A DNA stretch of 20,016 nt. Origin: JANXQE01 sp035651635. Lineage in GTDB: Bacteria; Verrucomicrobiota; Verrucomicrobiia; Limisphaerales; UBA8199. A program made the position numbers and the translations under genes. Shown here piece by piece: positions 7,258 through 15,152 of this stretch (position 1 is the first letter of the stretch; each line of letters starts with the position of its first letter). The stretch covers positions 1 through 20,016 of the forward strand of contig DASRFK010000276.1 of NCBI GenBank assembly GCA_035651635.1, read 5' to 3'. A model generated the notes under the pieces. The model was not told the DNA's origin. It searched no databases and saw only the letters and a list, made by a program, of their open reading frames with translations.

Positions 7258-8649
7258 CTAAAAATCGGCCTTTTCGCCTTTGGGCGCGAGGCTGACCAGG
7301 TACTCCATTAAGTCGTTGAGCTCGCCTTCTGCGATTTTGCCGCGCCAGGCGGGCATGTAGAGCGGCGCGGCGGGCTTCTTGGGATCCATGACTGGAATCT
7401 CTTTTTGACCATCCATAATGCGCTTCTTCAGCTCGTCCTTGGTGTAGCCCTCGGAGACCATTTTAAGTCCGGGGACCTGCTGCGCGGTCTTGGCGTTGGG
7501 ATTGGGAACTCCGCCTTGGCCATCCGCGGCGTGACAACCCGCGCAGCCGTACTTTTTGTAAACGGCTTTGCCGCGCTCGACCGCCGTCATAAGCGAGGGG
7601 ATCTTCATGAACCCGACTATATTTGTATCACTCAACGAAAGTAGAAACTCAGTCAGCGCGCGGACCTCCTGTTCGTTGAAATTGAATTGAGGCATGACAC
7701 TGCCCGGCGAAACGGCCGCGGGATTTCTGAAATGCGCGCTGATCCACTCCACGTCATGGCGCTTGGCCACCTCGTCCAGGGCTGGGCCGACGTTGCCGCC
7801 CTTGCCGGCCACCGAGTGGCAACCGATGCAACCCTTTTCCGCGAAGAGTCTGCGGCCTGCCAGAGGTCCGGGAATGGTTTTCATCGATACGTAGTAGGCG
7901 CTGAGTGATTCGCCGGTAAAACTGAGCACGTAAAGAGTCAATGCTTCGAGATCCGCATCGGTCGCTTTAAGCGGAGGCATGGCCGAGCCGGGAGTTACCG
8001 CAGCGGGGTTTTTGAAGTGCGTCAACAACCATTCCGGGCTGCGGCTGGCACCGACGCGCTCCAATTCGGGTCCGACCACACCACCGACGCCGTGCAATTT
8101 ATGACAGCCAATGCACCCGCTCTCTTCGAATACAGCCCGGCCACGGGCCAACTGCGGTGCTTCGGGAACATCCCCCGGTAAATGGCACTTGGCACACGCC
8201 GACTGAATGTATTTGAGGTCGAGCATGGGTTGATTCCAGTGCTCCACTCTCCCATGCGCGGCCTGACGCGTGGTCGCGCGCCCTTGACCCTGGTGACAAA
8301 TCGTGCACCCAAACTTGTTAAACGGGTGCCGGTCGTGGTTCGGGTGATAGGAGCGCGGCAACGGAAACCCGGCGTAGCTGGGATCCTCGACCGAAACATG
8401 GCAACTGGTGCAGCGGTCCACTCGATCCAGCTCAGACAACACAATTTGCCGAACTTCAACGGGAATACGCGCGGCATCGGCGCGTTGCTCGGGCGTGGCT
8501 GCGCGAGCCTGCTCGTCCTTGATATATTGGCGCTGCCAGTCCTTCCATTCCCGGTGCTGATCTTTGTAAAAGGCAACCACAACCAACCCTCCGATCAGCA
8601 GACCCAGCAGAGTGAACCAGGGATAAAATTTACGGAGCGAAGTATCCAT
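7258..8649 (-). CDS. Membrane-anchored hexaheme cytochrome c of the Rieske/cytochrome b complex
   Basis: 463 residues with six CxxCH haem c sites: Cys80 (CTSCH), 115 (CTICH), 152 (CAKCH), 179 (CIGCH), 274 (CIGCH) and 369 (CAGCH). An N-terminal transmembrane anchor spans about 12-28. The first three haems lie in a His-rich region (residues 72-160), probably bis-His ligated. The last three each sit in a class I cytochrome c domain with a distal Met in PGSAMPP, PGSVMPQ or LYMPAW. It should accept electrons from the Rieske/cytochrome b core and pass them to periplasmic carriers. I start at ATG 8649, which overlaps the cytochrome b stop by one base (TAATG); the frame stays open upstream, but only as antiparallel shadow of cytochrome b. 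It is the last gene of the operon. The length and haem number are unlike cytochrome c1 or f. Confidence 0.92.
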   Translation of the reverse strand: MDTSLRKFYPWFTLLGLLIGGLVVVAFYKDQHREWKDWQRQYIKDEQARAATPEQRADAARIPVEVRQIVLSELDRVDRCTSCHVSVEDPSYAGFPLPRSYHPNHDRHPFNKFGCTICHQGQGRATTRQAAHGRVEHWNQPMLDLKYIQSACAKCHLPGDVPEAPQLARGRAVFEESGCIGCHKLHGVGGVVGPELERVGASRSPEWLLTHFKNPAAVTPGSAMPPLKATDADLEALTLYVLSFTGESLSAYYVSMKTIPGPLAGRRLFAEKGCIGCHSVAGKGGNVGPALDEVAKRHDVEWISAHFRNPAAVSPGSVMPQFNFNEQEVRALTEFLLSLSDTNIVGFMKIPSLMTAVERGKAVYKKYGCAGCHAADGQGGVPNPNAKTAQQVPGLKMVSEGYTKDELKKRIMDGQKEIPVMDPKKPAAPLYMPAWRGKIAEGELNDLMEYLVSLAPKGEKADF

Positions 8650-9917
8650 TAATGCGAGGGTTCTTCGACGTGAATGGGTTTCCAGGGCAATTGAAAGGAC
8701 CAGTTGGGCCCGCGGAACGCAGTGCCAATGACCGTCAGGATTACCGCGGCGCTGAGGCAGACACTGAAGATGGTAAGGGCAACCTTGCGCTCGCCCGAAA
8801 ACCATACGCCGACGCCTTTCGGACGCCGATCCAGGTAAGGCAAGGCAATCAACGCGGTCACCAGAAGGCCGGGAACCACTACTCCGCCCCAAAACGCAGA
8901 GTAAGCAACCAGCTCTTGCAGGCCCAAAAAGTACCAGGGCGCCTTGGCAGGATTGGGCGGATGCACCGGGTTGGCAATCTCCTCCAATGGGGCGTTCCAA
9001 AAAATCGCCAGGATCAGCACGACGGCGATCGTGGCCATCAACAAAAGGATCTCCCGAAACACTACGTTGGGCCAGGTGAAGACCTCGTCCTCGGGTTTGA
9101 TGCCCACGGCCGGAGTGGTGCCGCGCGCCAACTCCATCAAACCGTAGGTTTTGGTTCCCGGTAACTGGGATACATCTTCTTTCAGAGGCAGTGCCTCAGC
9201 CGGATGGGCCAGGCCGCCGTCTTTGCGGACGCGCCACAGATGCAGAGCGATCAACATAATGGCGACCAGTGGCAGGACAATCACATGAAGCACGTAAAAA
9301 CGAATCAAAGCCGATTCGCCAACGACATGGCCGCCGAGAAACAAGAATTTGAGTTTCTGTCCAACCAGGGGCGCGTAGCCGGCGATGCTGGTACCCACTG
9401 TGATGGCCCAGTAGGCCAACTGATCCCAGGGCAAAAGGTAGCCCGTAAAGGACAGCGAGAGGGTCAGCAGGAACAATCCCACACCAACAACCCAGTTGAA
9501 TTCGCGTGGTGGCTTGTAGGCTGCCGTATAAAAGGCGCGGCACATGTGCAAAGCCACGAACAGTACCATTAAATGAGCCGCCCACCGATGCATGTTACGC
9601 AGGACCTGCCCGGCGGTGACCACGAACTCAAGGTCCTTCATGTTCTGGTAGGCGTAGTCAGTAGCCGGCACGTAATAGAACATCAGCAGAACCCCGGTCG
9701 CGATCAGGATCAAAAACAGGTACAGCGAAATGAGGCCCAGGCCCAGGGTCGTGCCAAATTTCAGACTGCGGCGGTTGACCTTGGCGGGCTGGAAGTGAAG
9801 AAAAAAGCTGGAGATGGCCACCTGCGCGCGTTCGAGGTTGCTCTGGGGCAAGCCGACCCGAAAGACAGAACGACCAACACGGGTAGCACGAAAGCTATTC
9901 CAAAGAGAATTGAGCAT
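8649..9917 (-). CDS. Cytochrome b of a bc-type quinol oxidoreductase
   Basis: 422 residues and about eight membrane helices, combining the b6-like and subunit IV-like parts in one chain. Haem b ligands are His110 and His124 in helix B (MHRWAAHLMVLFVALH) and His211 and His226 in helix D. The 15-residue spacing in helix D is b6-like. Conserved PPREFNWVVGV follows helix B. The quinol-oxidation motif is APWY (residues 326-329) in place of PEWY. I see no Cys equivalent to the b6 Cys that holds haem ci. The start at 9917 lies one base after the Rieske stop; an in-frame extension to 10031 is only antisense-like shadow inside the Rieske gene. It oxidises quinol together with the Rieske protein upstream and the hexaheme cytochrome downstream. 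Confidence 0.95.
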   Translation of the reverse strand: MLNSLWNSFRATRVGRSVFRVGLPQSNLERAQVAISSFFLHFQPAKVNRRSLKFGTTLGLGLISLYLFLILIATGVLLMFYYVPATDYAYQNMKDLEFVVTAGQVLRNMHRWAAHLMVLFVALHMCRAFYTAAYKPPREFNWVVGVGLFLLTLSLSFTGYLLPWDQLAYWAITVGTSIAGYAPLVGQKLKFLFLGGHVVGESALIRFYVLHVIVLPLVAIMLIALHLWRVRKDGGLAHPAEALPLKEDVSQLPGTKTYGLMELARGTTPAVGIKPEDEVFTWPNVVFREILLLMATIAVVLILAIFWNAPLEEIANPVHPPNPAKAPWYFLGLQELVAYSAFWGGVVVPGLLVTALIALPYLDRRPKGVGVWFSGERKVALTIFSVCLSAAVILTVIGTAFRGPNWSFQLPWKPIHVEEPSH

Positions 9918-9918
9918 G

Positions 9919-10383
9919 CTAAACCACCAGGTATTTATCTGATTTGACGAACTGGGCCGTATCGATGACCAGGTGACCGTCGCGGCTGAGTGTAATCTGG
10001 AACCAGGCCAGCCCGTTGGGCGCCGGACCACTCACGACCGCACCGCTGGTGTCGAACACACTGCCATGACAGGGGCAGTGGAACCCGCCGGCCGCGAGAT
10101 TCACCGTGCAGCCCAGGTGCGTGCATACCGCTGAAGCGGCGCGGAAGGTATTGCCTTTGCGGAACAAAAAGACTCGAAGGTTCGGCATAAAGGTTGGGCC
10201 TTCGGTATAATCCTCGGGCTTGAGTGCCTTGAAACGGCGATCGGGCTCGTACAAGACGTTGGGCACCAGGAATCGCCCCGCTGCTGCGACCGAAGCCAGG
10301 CAGGCGAATGCTGCCGAGCACCAGCCCAGCGTGAGCGTCAGGAATGCGCGGCGTTGCAGTTTATCGTTCTGTGCAGGCGTCAT
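9919..10383 (-). CDS. Rieske 2Fe-2S protein of the bc-type complex
   Basis: 154 residues. The cluster ligands are intact in CTHLGC and CPCHGS, followed by the GP loop (VVSGPAPNGL). The N-terminus has a twin-arginine pattern (RRAFLTLTLG) followed by a hydrophobic anchor at about 14-38, as expected for a Tat-exported, membrane-tethered Rieske protein. It accepts one electron from quinol at the Qo site of cytochrome b, encoded one base downstream. It lies about 150 bases after the FAD/NAD(P) oxidoreductase, the widest gap inside the operon, which contains a family A repeat. Confidence 0.95.
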   Translation of the reverse strand: MTPAQNDKLQRRAFLTLTLGWCSAAFACLASVAAAGRFLVPNVLYEPDRRFKALKPEDYTEGPTFMPNLRVFLFRKGNTFRAASAVCTHLGCTVNLAAGGFHCPCHGSVFDTSGAVVSGPAPNGLAWFQITLSRDGHLVIDTAQFVKSDKYLVV

Positions 10384-10499
10384 GGGGCGAGGTGGTTGAG
10401 GGTGCGAGGCTCGGGAAAGGTTGATTTGCTTAAGTGAGCGGAGGGCTGCGAACGAGCGCGCGCTGGCTGAAGCCGGAATTCAGCACTGAAAGCGTCCTC

Positions 10500-10522
10500 G
10501 GCGGCGAGACGCCGGCGCTCCC
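10500..10522. repeat. Dispersed repeat, family A, inside the redox operon
   Basis: GGCGGCGAGACGCCG (10500-10514) is identical to 7174-7188, and the following CCGGCGCTCCC (10512-10522) is identical to 16164-16174. It sits in the 148-base gap (10384-10531) between the oxidoreductase and Rieske genes, where it may form a small hairpin. I see nothing else in that gap. Confidence 0.6.
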
Positions 10523-10531
10523 GGGGTGGTT

Positions 10532-12454
10532 TCACGCCGGCACCCATTCGACTTTCTCCATCGTCACAGCTCCGGTCGGACAACGGACAGCACACAGGCC
10601 GCAACGAATGCAGCGGGTTTCGTCCTTGATAATGCCGGCGTGTTGGCCAGGACCGGGCATTTGTCCATAGCGCGCCAGGAGGGCGGCCTGCAACCGCTCG
10701 TCGCCACGAATGGCCACGACATCTACCAGGCGCAAGCAACTCTCCGGGCAAACATCCGCGCATCCGCCACACAGGATGCACTTGTCGCCATCAAAGACTG
10801 GACTGACGTGGCATTTCAGGCAACGCAGTGCCTGGACCTGGGCCTCGGGCACTGGATAACGCTGTTCGACTTCGGCGATGCCTATCCGGCGCTCCATTGG
10901 CAGGCTGGGCGGCGGACGCCGGACGAACTTCTCGTAATCCGCAGCCATTCGATAACTCTCGGTCGGATAGATGGTGGCGCGTGCTTTGAGTTTGGGTTCG
11001 GGAATGCGGCCGGTCAGGTGTTTTGCGATCGAGCGGGCAGCTCGCTGGCCTTCGGCGACAGCGGTGATAATGATGCGGGGACCAAAGGCCAGATCTCCTC
11101 CGGCGAAGATATCCGGCCTGGAAGTGGCCAACGTGACCGGGTCGGTTTGAATCGTGCCTCGCGGCGTCAGCTTGAGGGTATCCTCCGGGCGAACCCAGGA
11201 CAGGTCGGCGGCCTGACCGATGGCCAGGACCACTGTGTCGCAGAAAACTGTTTCCTCGCTGCCTTCGATGAACTGGGGACTAAAGCGGCGATTCTCATCA
11301 AAGACGCGGCTGCACCGGATCAACTCAATGCCGGTGACTTTGCCGTCGCTGCCCAGCACACGCTTCGGCCCCAGGCGAGTATGGAGCTGGATGCCTTCCT
11401 TTTCAGCCTCCTCGATCTCCTCCCGGGCGGCCGGAATTTCATCGAGGTTTTCAAGGCAAAACATGTGGACTTCGGTGACGCCTTTGCGAATGGCTTCCCG
11501 GGCTACGTCCAGAGCGAGCCGAACTTCATCCGGCGCTTCCGGCTCTCGAGCGGTCAACTGTTCGAGGGCCGAAGCGGCCTGGTGCAAGGCCGAGCGCAAC
11601 TCTGCCTCGCTCATACCAGCAAATTGTTCCGCTTGCCGGACCACCGAACGGGCAACATCGAAGGCGACATTACCGCCTCCGATGACAACCACCTTGCGGC
11701 CCAATGAAACGCGAAAACCGAGATTGATGTTCAGCAGGAATTCGATCGCCCGCAAAACGCCGTCGTTTTGAACACCTTCAATGGCTAATTCCCGGCTTTT
11801 ATGCGCGCCAATGCCGAGAAAAATTGCCTCATATCCCCGCTGTTTCAGGTCGGCGAGGGTGAAATCACGCCCCAAACGCTGATTGTTGAGGATCTCAACT
11901 CCAAGCGATTGGATCGCGCTGATCTCTTCCTGGACAATTTCACGGGGTAGCCGGTATTCCGGGACCCCGAGTACCAGCATGCCGCCCGAAACTTCCTGAG
12001 CCTCAAAGACCGTGGGCGAGAAACCCATTAGAGCCAACTCATGAGCGCAGGCCAGCCCGGCTGGGCCGGCTCCAATGACGGCGACCTTGCGGCCCTTGCC
12101 GAGACCTTGGTGAGTCTTGTCGAGTAACTGCGGATAAACCTTTGCCAAATCAAAATCATCCGATTCAACACCATGCCGTTCACAAACAAACCGCTTGAGT
12201 GCACGGATGGACACAGCTGCGTCCAGCGCCCCGCGCCGGCATTTGGCTTCACAAGGAGCGGCGCAGACCCGACCGCAAATCGATGCGAAAGGATTTGGTG
12301 TGCGAGCAATAATGTAAGCGTCCTCATATCTGCCCTCTGCAATCGCCTGAACGTAACCACCTGAATCCGTGCGCACCGGGCAACCCTCACGACACAACAC
12401 CTGCCGGGCGAAGTAATTGACGTCCGGCAGTTCGATTTGATAGGAAGCGGCCAT
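10532..12454 (-). CDS. GltD-like FAD/NAD(P)-binding oxidoreductase with two C-terminal 4Fe-4S clusters
   Basis: 640 residues. The N-terminal helical domain carries Cys21, 25, 60, 64, 68 and 72 (CREGCP and CGRVCAAPCEAKC), which bind two clusters in glutamate synthase small subunits. A first dinucleotide fold starts at GAGPAG (128-133) for FAD, a second at GGGNVA (259-264) for NAD(P), and FAGGDLAFGP (450-459) closes the FAD site. A helical insertion of roughly 45-50 residues (about 272-325) follows the second nucleotide site. The C-terminus adds a bacterial ferredoxin domain (Cys559, 562, 565, 569 and Cys615, 618, 621, 625). There is no glutamate synthase large subunit nearby. Instead it precedes Rieske and cytochrome b genes, so it probably exchanges electrons between NAD(P)H and the quinone complex. 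Cytoplasmic, with no signal peptide. The exact electron partner is inference. Confidence 0.9.
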   Translation of the reverse strand: MAASYQIELPDVNYFARQVLCREGCPVRTDSGGYVQAIAEGRYEDAYIIARTPNPFASICGRVCAAPCEAKCRRGALDAAVSIRALKRFVCERHGVESDDFDLAKVYPQLLDKTHQGLGKGRKVAVIGAGPAGLACAHELALMGFSPTVFEAQEVSGGMLVLGVPEYRLPREIVQEEISAIQSLGVEILNNQRLGRDFTLADLKQRGYEAIFLGIGAHKSRELAIEGVQNDGVLRAIEFLLNINLGFRVSLGRKVVVIGGGNVAFDVARSVVRQAEQFAGMSEAELRSALHQAASALEQLTAREPEAPDEVRLALDVAREAIRKGVTEVHMFCLENLDEIPAAREEIEEAEKEGIQLHTRLGPKRVLGSDGKVTGIELIRCSRVFDENRRFSPQFIEGSEETVFCDTVVLAIGQAADLSWVRPEDTLKLTPRGTIQTDPVTLATSRPDIFAGGDLAFGPRIIITAVAEGQRAARSIAKHLTGRIPEPKLKARATIYPTESYRMAADYEKFVRRPPPSLPMERRIGIAEVEQRYPVPEAQVQALRCLKCHVSPVFDGDKCILCGGCADVCPESCLRLVDVVAIRGDERLQAALLARYGQMPGPGQHAGIIKDETRCIRCGLCAVRCPTGAVTMEKVEWVPA

Positions 12455-12487
12455 AAATAAGCACGATTCAGGAGTTGGCGCGGCTTC

Positions 12488-12949
12488 CTATTTGTCGTAT
12501 TTGTCGTGAATCTCCTTGGTCTTGGCTTCCGCGGCGCTCTTTTCATTGGGGGCCGCCTTGGCGAGTTTCTCATCAACCATGGCCTTTTTGCGAATGCTGG
12601 AGTCGTAAACAAGAAACTCGAAAATCTTCTTACCCTCGGCGGAGCTGATGCCGCTACCGGGCTTGTACATCATACGTTTGATATAACGCGACCATTCGTC
12701 AGGCAGCGCGTAATCGGAATTGATCGGGCGGTTGAGTTTGTGGCATTGCGAACATTTTTGCGAAAACACTTCATAATTCTCCTGGATACCTTGCGGATAT
12801 TTGGAGACGTCAATCGTCGCGGGTCCTTTTTCGAACCGCTCGACTCTGGCCTTGGTGGCCGGATCGAGATTATCGTCGGCCGCGCGGGCCATGTATCCGG
12901 TGCAAGCGCCGAGCACCAGACTTAAAGTAAGTGAATATTTTATTTTCAT
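12488..12949 (-). CDS. Exported monoheme cytochrome c, P840 c-551-like
   Basis: 153 residues from the ATG at 12949, chosen because it begins a clear signal peptide; the frame is open further upstream without one. One haem c site, CSQCH (Cys66-His70), with a likely distal Met at 93 or 94 (YIKRMMYKPGSGI). The stretch from YEVFSQKCSQCHKLNRPINS to KIFEFLVYDS resembles proteins often annotated as photosystem P840 reaction-centre cytochrome c-551 in non-phototrophs. Cleavage is possible after ARA (residue 23), or at a lipobox-like LGAC giving a lipoprotein at Cys16. The C-terminal 40 residues are rich in Lys, Glu and Ala and probably helical. It lies 33 bases before the oxidoreductase gene. Role: probably a periplasmic electron carrier for the complex. 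Confidence 0.85.
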   Translation of the reverse strand: MKIKYSLTLSLVLGACTGYMARAADDNLDPATKARVERFEKGPATIDVSKYPQGIQENYEVFSQKCSQCHKLNRPINSDYALPDEWSRYIKRMMYKPGSGISSAEGKKIFEFLVYDSSIRKKAMVDEKLAKAAPNEKSAAEAKTKEIHDKYDK

Positions 12950-12982
12950 TTTTTTGCTGTCGTTTTTTGCTAAGAAGTGTTG

Positions 12983-13003
12983 TTCCCCGTTTATCGCGGG
13001 GAA
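12983..13003 (-). other. Intercistronic hairpin between porin and cytochrome c genes
   Basis: TTCCCCG, a 7-base loop and CGGGGAA form a 7-bp stem in the 75-base gap between the porin stop and the cytochrome start. No T-tract follows on the minus strand, so it looks more like an mRNA processing or stabilising element than a terminator. It might set the relative amounts of porin and cytochromes. Confidence 0.4.
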
Positions 13004-13024
13004 GAAGGTTATGACCATAGGTCC

Positions 13025-14389
13025 TCAGAACCCGTATGAAACCTGGAACACGAACCGGTTGTGGTCTGTGCCCGGGTCGGTGCTTTCAAGCCACTCATAA
13101 TCGCCTTCAAAAAGCAGCGTGTTGGTCAGGTAATAGACGTAGCCGACCGTGTAGCGGTCCGATTTGACCGAGAAGCCGTCGCGGCTGGCATCGTACCGGC
13201 CAACCAGCTCAACGTTGTTGATCATCGGCAGTTCCAGATTCAGCCCGGCAAGCTTGTAAGCGCCCTGGACCCACCAACCACGCGGGTGAATCGTTCCGAC
13301 GTCGTCGGTCTGCTGCCACGTATAAATGTACTCACCTTTGAGTTCGATGTTGGGCCCAATATGAACTGCGGCGTCCACCACGCCGGCAGACCAGAGTCGA
13401 TGATCCGCGTCATCCCAGGTCCCGGCCTGGCCGGATAGACCCAACTCAAAGTCGTAGTGCGGTTTGAAGGGGTAAAACAAGCCAACCCGCCCGCCGCCGC
13501 TGGGCGAGCCATGAAGATTACCAGAAGTACCGTCCGACTTGATGCCCACGTTGCCACCGAGGTCCAGTTGGTCGTGGTTTCCGGAGCCATCCATGGAAGA
13601 AGGGCCATTGGCACCAAAGACGGTGTAGGCAATCGATTGTCCAGACGAACCAACCGGAATCGCCCCGCGCAGTTGCGCGCCGATGCCGCTGCCCGGCAGG
13701 AAATCGCGAGCCATCGGGTCGTCGGGTATTTTGTTGAGCCATCCGGCGGCACGCTCGCTGTAGGTGCCCAACGGCAGGAGCATATCACCGGCGACGAACG
13801 TAACATAATCGTTCATCATGTAGTCAATGGTGGCGAAGCTCAGGTCGACGGACGTACCGGAGCCGGCATCATGCGTGCCGGTGGTTCCGTTTTGTAGCGC
13901 TACGTCGAAGCCGGCTTCGAAAAGAATGTTATCGCGGGCGCGAAAGAGGAAAATAGGCGCAAAGTCGGCCAGAGCGAACGCGCTGTGCGAACCATCCGTT
14001 TTGCCAAACTGAACTTCGGCATCACCGACCATAGTGAAATTGTGCGTGGCATCCCGTCCTTCGGGGACCGGATGGATCGGCTGAACCTGGGACGCGGCTT
14101 CGGCTTTGGTCTGTGCATCGGTGGCGGTCTTTTGAGTCAGGTCGAGTTGTTGCTTCAAACTTTGGATCTGCTGCTGGTCCTGGTCGTGGGTTTTACGGTC
14201 CTGTTCGAGTGCTTTTTGATCCTGCTGGTGCACCTGTTCCAGCTGGTCCAGGCGTTGGCCCTGTTTGTTGACGAGCTCTTTCAAAGCATTGAACTCGGCG
14301 TCGTCGATAGCCAAAGCGCGTTGGGGCACGGTGAGCCCGAGAGCGCAACCGGCGGCCAGGACTCCAATAATGGTGGGACGAATGGTCAT
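13025..14389 (-). CDS. Outer-membrane porin with N-terminal coiled coil
   Basis: 454 residues. A signal peptide ends near LALA-IDD (residue 27). A Gln/Asp/Lys-rich coiled coil follows (about 30-100, with DQDQQQIQSLKQQLDLTQ). From about 115 to the end, alternating hydrophobic strands and a terminal Phe (FQVSYGF) mark a beta barrel. The phrase DDPMARDFLPGSGIGAQLRG matches a loop seen in phosphate-selective and DcaP-like porins, but the substrate is unknown. It lies second in the redox operon, between two small cytochromes. It may admit a soluble substrate or, more speculatively, house a cytochrome across the outer membrane. No large multihaem partner of the usual porin-cytochrome type is present in the window. 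Confidence 0.85.
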   Translation of the reverse strand: MTIRPTIIGVLAAGCALGLTVPQRALAIDDAEFNALKELVNKQGQRLDQLEQVHQQDQKALEQDRKTHDQDQQQIQSLKQQLDLTQKTATDAQTKAEAASQVQPIHPVPEGRDATHNFTMVGDAEVQFGKTDGSHSAFALADFAPIFLFRARDNILFEAGFDVALQNGTTGTHDAGSGTSVDLSFATIDYMMNDYVTFVAGDMLLPLGTYSERAAGWLNKIPDDPMARDFLPGSGIGAQLRGAIPVGSSGQSIAYTVFGANGPSSMDGSGNHDQLDLGGNVGIKSDGTSGNLHGSPSGGGRVGLFYPFKPHYDFELGLSGQAGTWDDADHRLWSAGVVDAAVHIGPNIELKGEYIYTWQQTDDVGTIHPRGWWVQGAYKLAGLNLELPMINNVELVGRYDASRDGFSVKSDRYTVGYVYYLTNTLLFEGDYEWLESTDPGTDHNRFVFQVSYGF

Positions 14390-14426
14390 AGAATTGGCGT
14401 AGAAGGTTCGTTTTGCTGGATTGAGC

Positions 14427-14783
14427 TCACTTTCCGCTGTCTTCCTGGAGATACTTGAGAATCGCTTTGGCCTGTTCTGCCGGGAGGTTGGCGCGAATGC
14501 GCATGTGCATCATGATGGTTTTCCACTGGCCGGCTGTCCGCTCAGTCGCATAGCGCTCCGGGTGACAGCGGTTGCAGTGCATCGAGTAAAGCTCAGCACC
14601 GGAGTACTTGGTTTTCTTTTCAGTTTTGGCGCTGTCGGCTTTCTTCTCGGGTTTGGCCTCTTTGTCGGACTTGGCCTCGGCCGCGGAAAGGCAGGCCAAT
14701 GAGATGGCAAAAACGGCTGCGGCTACAATCAGGAGGCGCGCGGACCTGCGCCAGGACTCCATAAATGAACTGAGCTGGGTCAT
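14427..14783 (-). CDS. Small membrane or secreted monoheme cytochrome c
   Basis: 118 residues. A hydrophobic segment at about 16-36 is a signal peptide or membrane anchor. A Lys/Glu/Ala-rich linker (37-59) follows, then a compact haem domain with CNRCH (Cys70-His74) and candidate distal Met residues in TIMMHMRIRANLP, ending AKAILKYLQEDSGK. It is the first gene of the redox operon. Two starts are possible (14783, or Met8 at 14762), and neither has a Shine-Dalgarno; I keep the longer. It probably ferries electrons between the hexaheme cytochrome and a terminal acceptor. Length and charge suggest an anchored domain on a flexible tether. Confidence 0.85.
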   Translation of the reverse strand: MTQLSSFMESWRRSARLLIVAAAVFAISLACLSAAEAKSDKEAKPEKKADSAKTEKKTKYSGAELYSMHCNRCHPERYATERTAGQWKTIMMHMRIRANLPAEQAKAILKYLQEDSGK

Positions 14784-15152
14784 ATGTTGTTTGATTTTGT
14801 TGTTTCGCTCGCCGCGTCAGCTCGCTGATGGCATCCGCCTCAACTCGCTGCCGCAATTAATGTGGCTTCTCTTGCAGTTCGGGCGCGGCGTTCCTTTGAG
14901 AGCGCCTGTACCGGTGCGTTCGGCCTGCAGCCATCTAACACCGGTAACTGGTATAGCCTGTTCGCAGAAATAGCTCTACTTGCAGGTTGGCTTTCAGTGA
15001 TTGCTTTTTGGCGTTCTACGGGCGGGCGAAAGTCAGCGAATTTGGAAGAACGCACGCGAGGAGCCTCTGGGCGGCGATCTTGCAGGCAGCGCAGTCTCTC
15101 CAACCCGCCGCCCTATATTCGGACTAAGTTAGGGCCAGGCGGAACGGACCGA
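14784..15152. other. Upstream region of the redox operon, no gene recognised
   Basis: 369 bases between the AraC-type gene and the first cytochrome gene. An 87-codon minus-strand frame (14840-15103) has no recognisable character and I do not call it. The promoter of the seven-gene operon should lie here, but I found no convincing -35/-10 pair. TTCGGACT (15118-15125) and AGTCCGAA (15158-15165) form an 8-bp inverted repeat with a 32-base loop across the regulator's stop codon. It could be a regulator end structure or an operator. Confidence 0.4.

Noticed and set aside
8650..9000. A 117-residue N-terminal extension of the hexaheme cytochrome
   Set aside because: It overlaps the end of cytochrome b in another frame and reads as Arg/Ser/Gly-rich shadow. 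The ATG at 8649 gives a clean membrane anchor and a one-base overlap with the upstream stop.
10808..10822. CLKCH in the GltD-like protein as a haem c site
   Set aside because: The protein is cytoplasmic with flavin, nucleotide and Fe-S motifs. A Cys pair at this place is common before the ferredoxin domain of such proteins, so covalent haem is not expected.
10526..11707. A 393-codon open frame on the plus strand
   Set aside because: It lies wholly antisense to the well-supported GltD-like gene, has no recognisable motifs, and is the kind of long shadow frame expected in GC-rich coding DNA.
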